Source: Candidatus Krumholzibacteriota bacterium
Lineage (GTDB): Bacteria; Krumholzibacteriota; Krumholzibacteriia; Krumholzibacteriales; Krumholzibacteriaceae
Assembly: GCA_030613345.1 (NCBI GenBank)
Contig: JAUWMD010000082.1
Coordinates: 1-9,671 of the forward strand
Direction of reading: 5' to 3'
DNA length: 9,671 nt
The position numbers were made by a program, and so were the translations under genes. Below are positions 7,334 through 9,671 of this stretch, piece by piece. A model generated the notes under the pieces. That model did no database searches and was not told the origin of the DNA. It worked only from the letters and a program-made list of their open reading frames with translations. Positions within the stretch are counted from its first letter, which is position 1; each line of letters opens with the position of its first letter.

Positions 7334-7792
7334 CTACTTGTCGAAGATACCCCTGCTGATGCGGTTCTCCAGCCTGTAACTCTCGAACTCGTAGTCGAAC
7401 TTCATGCTCTTCTTGCCTCGAAGCGCGACCGCTTTTTTCGTGTACATGTAGAGATGATACTTGCCGCCGGCCTTCTGTTGCGAGAGTTTTTCGAATTCGG
7501 TGCGTGAGAAGATCCATGTCCTCAACGTGCTGAGATCGACGCATGCCACATAATCGGCCGTGTTGTCCACCGAAATCCACCAGTCGAGAGCCATCTTGCC
7601 CTTTCCGCCGGCTTTCTTCGGACGGAGATTGGTAGTGACGAGGATCGTCCATCTCCTCTTGGGCCTCGTCAGGTTGACGACGAGATCGAACCCGTTCTTG
7701 CCGAGCTGGCAGGAGATGCCCTCGCGAAGGAGCATGGAGTTGACGAACAGCTTGCCGCTCACCCCGATCATGCTCTTCGGTACTTCTTTCAT
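7334..7792 (-). CDS. Uncharacterised 152-aa protein, possibly a degenerate PD-(D/E)XK fold
   Basis: I do not recognise a named family. The gene is well supported: ATG at 7792 overlaps the acpS stop by four bases and has AAGGAGGT 5 bases upstream. The order of elements resembles small restriction-endonuclease-like proteins: GKLFVNSMLLREGI (13-26), a conserved-looking NGFDLVV (33-39), a strand TILVTTN (49-55), then a WWISVDNTADYVACVDL stretch (71-87) and TWIF (92-95). In active relatives the second strand would carry (E/Q)-x-K; here those positions are Leu51 and Thr53, so the catalytic lysine appears lost while Asp36 remains. The C-terminal third is basic (KK at 119-120, GKKSMK). It sits between acpS and the RecB-like nuclease. 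The fold is my inference from pattern and needs structure comparison. Confidence 0.7.
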   Translation of the reverse strand: MKEVPKSMIGVSGKLFVNSMLLREGISCQLGKNGFDLVVNLTRPKRRWTILVTTNLRPKKAGGKGKMALDWWISVDNTADYVACVDLSTLRTWIFSRTEFEKLSQQKAGGKYHLYMYTKKAVALRGKKSMKFDYEFESYRLENRISRGIFDK

Positions 7793-8175
7793 ATCTGACC
7801 TCCTTCGAGTATGACGATTGCCTGCGCGATGTCCGCTTCATGCGACAGGCTCAGATGCGAGATCGATGTTCCACGGGATTCGGCGGCCTCCATCGCCCGT
7901 CTCGAAAGAGACAGGCGCGGCTGTCCCGATTCCTCCCTTGCCACGCTGACTTCCCTCAGTGGGATCCCCCTCCCCCAGCCTGTTCCGAGCGCCTTGAAGA
8001 AAGCCTCTCTCGCGGCGAACCTGGCCGCGAAATATTGTGCTGCATCCCGTCGCCCGCGGCCCTCCACGATCTCGTCTTCCGTAAAGACCTTCTCGAGAAA
8101 TCTCCGTCCGTACCTCTCTATCAGCCCGGCGATACGGCTGATCGACACCGAGTCGATTCCTACTCCGACGATCAT
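7789..8175 (-). CDS. acpS: Holo-[acyl-carrier-protein] synthase
   Basis: A 128-aa AcpS-type phosphopantetheinyl transferase that moves the 4'-phosphopantetheine arm from CoA to acyl carrier protein in the cytoplasm, activating it for fatty-acid synthesis. The length fits the family (about 120-130 aa). Motifs: GVGIDSVSISRI at 4-15 with the metal-binding Asp8; the block from Phe49 containing RFAAREAFFKALGTG, with Glu57 and Lys61; and the closing HLSLSHEADIAQA, equivalent to the family's HxSxSH region. The usual Lys before the catalytic Glu is Arg56, a mild change. ATG at 8175 has GGGGAGG upstream with about 5 bases between. It is the first gene of the minus-strand unit, with a leader of about 50-130 bases running into the AT-rich divergent region. 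Assignment is firm. Confidence 0.95.
   Translation of the reverse strand: MIVGVGIDSVSISRIAGLIERYGRRFLEKVFTEDEIVEGRGRRDAAQYFAARFAAREAFFKALGTGWGRGIPLREVSVAREESGQPRLSLSRRAMEAAESRGTSISHLSLSHEADIAQAIVILEGGQI
7798..7805 (-). promoter_or_regulatory. Strong Shine-Dalgarno site of the 152-aa gene, inside acpS
   Basis: AAGGAGGT lies in the final codons of acpS with a 5-base spacer to ATG 7792, fixing that start and showing that the small gene is meant to be translated well as part of the acpS message. Confidence 0.8.
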
Positions 8176-8211
8176 GGCCGCCTCCCCATGGGCCCGGAAT
8201 CGCTTTGAGGC

Positions 8212-8240
8212 TTGTCCGGACCAGAATTTGGAATTATAAT
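8212..8240 (+). promoter_or_regulatory. Predicted sigma70-type promoter of the radical SAM gene
   Basis: TTGTCC (8212-8217), a 17-base spacer and a perfect TATAAT (8235-8240). The surrounding sequence turns sharply AT-rich compared with the flanking genes. The predicted start is near 8247, leaving a leader of about 60 bases before the ATG at 8309. Confidence 0.55.
8233..8238 (-). promoter_or_regulatory. Possible -10 element of the acpS unit
   Basis: Minus-strand TATAAT at 8238-8233 overlaps the plus-strand TATAAT because ATTATAAT is nearly symmetric. It would start transcription near 8226, about 50 bases before acpS. No good -35 hexamer lies at the right distance, so this is tentative. Confidence 0.25.
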
Positions 8241-8251
8241 AAAATGCACGA

Positions 8252-8274
8252 TATCATTCCTTACAGGAATAATA
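8252..8274 (+). repeat. Inverted repeat at the predicted transcription start, operator-like
   Basis: TATCATTCC and GGAATAATA form arms pairing at eight of nine positions around the 5-base centre TTACA; the inner five pairs (ATTCC/GGAAT) are perfect. It lies just downstream of the predicted +1 of the radical SAM promoter, where a repressor would block transcription. It could instead form a weak RNA hairpin, but the AT-rich stem and lack of a T-run argue against a terminator. Confidence 0.5.
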
Positions 8275-8308
8275 AAGAAATATATGTAAAAAATTTTTGA
8301 CAATTATC

Positions 8309-9187
8309 ATGCGTATCGAATACAACAATCCTCTGTACAGGCCGCCCAGCGAAGCCCGCTCGCTGATCTTGCAGGCCACCCTCGGCTGTTCCCACAACGG
8401 CTGCAGCTTCTGTTACATGTATAAAGACAAAAGGTTCCATGTCAAGCCCGAGGAGAGGTTTTTCGAGGAGATCGAGATCGCCGCCTCCGAATATCCATCG
8501 GCAAGGCGGATCTTTCTCGCCGACGGAGATGCGATGGTCCTGTCAACCGGGCGGCTCGAACGGATACTCGACAGGCTGAACGCATCCTTCCCGCTGTTGC
8601 AGAGGGTGACCGCCTATGCGAACCCGGCGAACCTGCTCGGCAAAACGGCGGACGAATTGAGCCGGCTCAGGGAGAGGAATCTGACGATCTTGTATTACGG
8701 TGTCGAGACGGGCGACCCGGAGCTGCTCGAGAGAATAGGCAAGGGCGCGACCCCCGACGAGATGGCCGAAGGGTGCGCGCGTGCGACCGAAGCGGGGCTC
8801 AAGCTCTCCGTCACGGTGATACTCGGGCTCGCGGGCATTTCAGGGAGCTCGAGGCACGCCCGGAATACCGCGGAGCTTCTCAACCGGATCAAGCCGCGCT
8901 ACCTGTCGGCCCTGACATTGATGCTGGGCCCCTGGAAGAACAGCTATGCCTCATCGATGGATCCGGGATTCGAGTTCAACTCGGCCATCGACGACGTCCG
9001 CGAGCTGCGCGAGCTGGTCACCTGCCTCGAGGTGGACAGGTGCATATTCAGGAGCAACCACGCCTCGAACTACCTCGCCCTTGCCGGGACCCTGCTCAAG
9101 GACAAGGCGGCCCTTCTCGACGAGATCGACCGCGCCCTCGAGCATCCCGAGGAGCACCTGCGGCCCGAATGGGTACGAGGCCTGTGA
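8309..9187 (+). CDS. Radical SAM protein with CX4CX2C cluster motif, function unknown
   Basis: A 292-aa radical SAM enzyme. These bind a 4Fe-4S cluster and S-adenosylmethionine to generate a 5'-deoxyadenosyl radical. The cluster cysteines are Cys27, Cys32 and Cys35 in GCSHNGCSFCYMYK, spaced CX4CX2C rather than the common CX3CX2C. RPPSEA at 11-16 precedes them and ADGDA at 71-75 takes the place of the GGE-type SAM-binding motif. A radical SAM barrel continues through GVETGDPELLERIGKG and a KLSVTVILGLAG strand. Near the end, FRSNHASNYLALAGTLLKDK (about 247-266) looks like a conserved signature. From memory, this motif set is seen in an uncharacterised, widely spread radical SAM group. No second cluster or B12 domain is visible. 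ATG 8309 is chosen; a TTG at 8297 is in frame but unlikely. No Shine-Dalgarno site precedes it. Confidence 0.88.
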   Translation: MRIEYNNPLYRPPSEARSLILQATLGCSHNGCSFCYMYKDKRFHVKPEERFFEEIEIAASEYPSARRIFLADGDAMVLSTGRLERILDRLNASFPLLQRVTAYANPANLLGKTADELSRLRERNLTILYYGVETGDPELLERIGKGATPDEMAEGCARATEAGLKLSVTVILGLAGISGSSRHARNTAELLNRIKPRYLSALTLMLGPWKNSYASSMDPGFEFNSAIDDVRELRELVTCLEVDRCIFRSNHASNYLALAGTLLKDKAALLDEIDRALEHPEEHLRPEWVRGL

Positions 9188-9189
9188 CA

Positions 9190-9671
9190 TCAGCCGGAAA
9201 GTCTGCCGAAGAACTTGCGGAACCAGGAATCGGAGAGGTAGGAATCATACTCGACCTTTACCCCGCCCCATCGTTCCTTGTGGTCGATCAGCGAGTGGGC
9301 GTCCGGTGGGGAGGAGCCGAGATTAATCGTTCGGATGCCCATCTCGACAGCCATCCGGATCGAATCGGAGAGCAGTACGTGATTCGGCTTGAGATGCCGG
9401 TATTCGTAGTTCCAGACAGTCTGCCAGTTGAACATCGAGTCGTTGTAGATGAAATTGATCTTCGAACCGATCATATGCCCGTCCGAATTGAGGCATGTCC
9501 AGTTCATCATCTCGGAATCCCCGAGATGCTTCAGCAAGCTGGCGAAGAAATGCTTCGTGTAGAGGTTGCGGATCATTCCGTGCCTCTTCTCGGTCATCTC
9601 GTAGAGCTCATAGAACTCGTTGAGCTGGTCCCTGCTCCTGACGCGGCATATTTCGGTGTTCGCTCTCTGGC
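9190..9671 (-). CDS. FemAB/BioF2-like GNAT acyltransferase, C-terminal part (5' end outside window)
   Basis: The frame runs open from the window edge to TGA at 9190-9192, giving 159 visible residues; an internal ATG at 9597 is not the start. The pattern is that of the second GNAT fold in FemAB-like/Acetyltransf_6 proteins: FYELYEMTEKRHG, then YTKHFFASLL, a strand pair around GHMIGSKINFIY, an aromatic WQTVWNYEYR segment, PNHVLLSDSIRMA, and LGSSPPDAHSLIDHKERWGG near the end. Such proteins transfer an amino acid or acyl group, in cell-wall bridge formation or in polysaccharide and exosortase-linked gene clusters. It ends two bases from the stop of the convergent radical SAM gene. The N-terminal half, which would help decide the substrate, is missing. 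The family is likely; the specific role is unknown. Confidence 0.78.
   Translation of the reverse strand, partial: QRANTEICRVRSRDQLNEFYELYEMTEKRHGMIRNLYTKHFFASLLKHLGDSEMMNWTCLNSDGHMIGSKINFIYNDSMFNWQTVWNYEYRHLKPNHVLLSDSIRMAVEMGIRTINLGSSPPDAHSLIDHKERWGGVKVEYDSYLSDSWFRKFFGRLSG

Noticed and set aside
5831..7792. CRISPR-linked locus suggested by the Cas4-like nuclease
   Set aside because: No direct-repeat array and no other cas gene is present; four iron-sulfur cysteines are also usual in AddB-type and other RecB-like nucleases.
8297..8326. Perfect TTGACA at 8297-8302 with TACAAC 18 bases later as a second promoter
   Set aside because: Transcription would begin inside the radical SAM coding region, past its start codon, and the -10 match is poor. 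TTG here is also an unlikely alternative start codon.
9181..9195. Terminator between the convergent radical SAM and acyltransferase genes
   Set aside because: Only two bases separate the stop codons and no hairpin with a T-run is visible.
1..9671. Many scattered CTCGAG and CTCGAGGA words, seen as possible repeated sites
   Set aside because: They fall in frame as Leu-Glu(-Glu/Asp) codon pairs or as Ser-Ser/Arg codons on the other strand; preferred codons in GC-rich genes explain them.

Overview
The window reads as a stretch of a GC-rich genome from a diderm (Gram-negative-type) bacterium. It carries the end of a Tol-Pal locus (Pal followed by a CpoB/YbgF-like lipoprotein), which implies an outer membrane. 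Good Shine-Dalgarno sequences, ATG/GTG starts and many 1-4 base overlaps point to tightly packed bacterial operons. No ribosomal or tRNA gene is present, so I cannot name the lineage; an under-studied diderm phylum is plausible but is only a guess.

Layout. (1) Bases 1-3757, plus strand: one likely transcription unit of pal (5' end cut by the window edge), a coiled-coil/TPR lipoprotein, two tandem CNNM/CorC-type membrane proteins (the second without the usual C-terminal domain) and a small free-standing PAS-domain protein. Gaps are 10, -1, -4 and 16 bases. A modest hairpin plus T-run follows. (2) Bases 3785-5317, minus strand: a lone histidine ammonia-lyase-family gene (hutH-like) with its own likely promoter at 5401-5430. 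(3) Bases 5517-8175, minus strand: a compact unit read acpS, then a 152-aa protein that may be a degenerate PD-(D/E)XK fold, then a RecB/Cas4-like PD-(D/E)XK nuclease with a four-cysteine iron-sulfur signature, then two small multi-pass membrane proteins. Three of its four junctions are stop/start overlaps. (4) Bases 8176-8308: an AT-rich divergent control region with a strong sigma70-type promoter and a dyad where an operator would sit. (5) Bases 8309-9187, plus strand: a radical SAM protein with a CX4CX2C cluster motif. (6) Bases 9190-9671, minus strand: the C-terminal part of a FemAB/BioF2-like GNAT acyltransferase, convergent with the radical SAM gene and cut by the window edge.

How the genes fit together. 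The first unit is about the cell envelope and membrane ion balance: Pal and the CpoB-like protein act in outer-membrane constriction and peptidoglycan coordination, while the CNNM pair are probable divalent-cation (Mg2+) handling proteins. The PAS protein could be a sensor attached to that unit, but nothing shows this directly. The acpS unit mixes fatty-acid cofactor chemistry with two nuclease-fold proteins and two membrane proteins. Its logic is unclear, and it is the most unusual part of the window, together with the promoter/dyad region in front of the radical SAM gene. I see no clear mobile element, CRISPR array, RNA gene or defence system.
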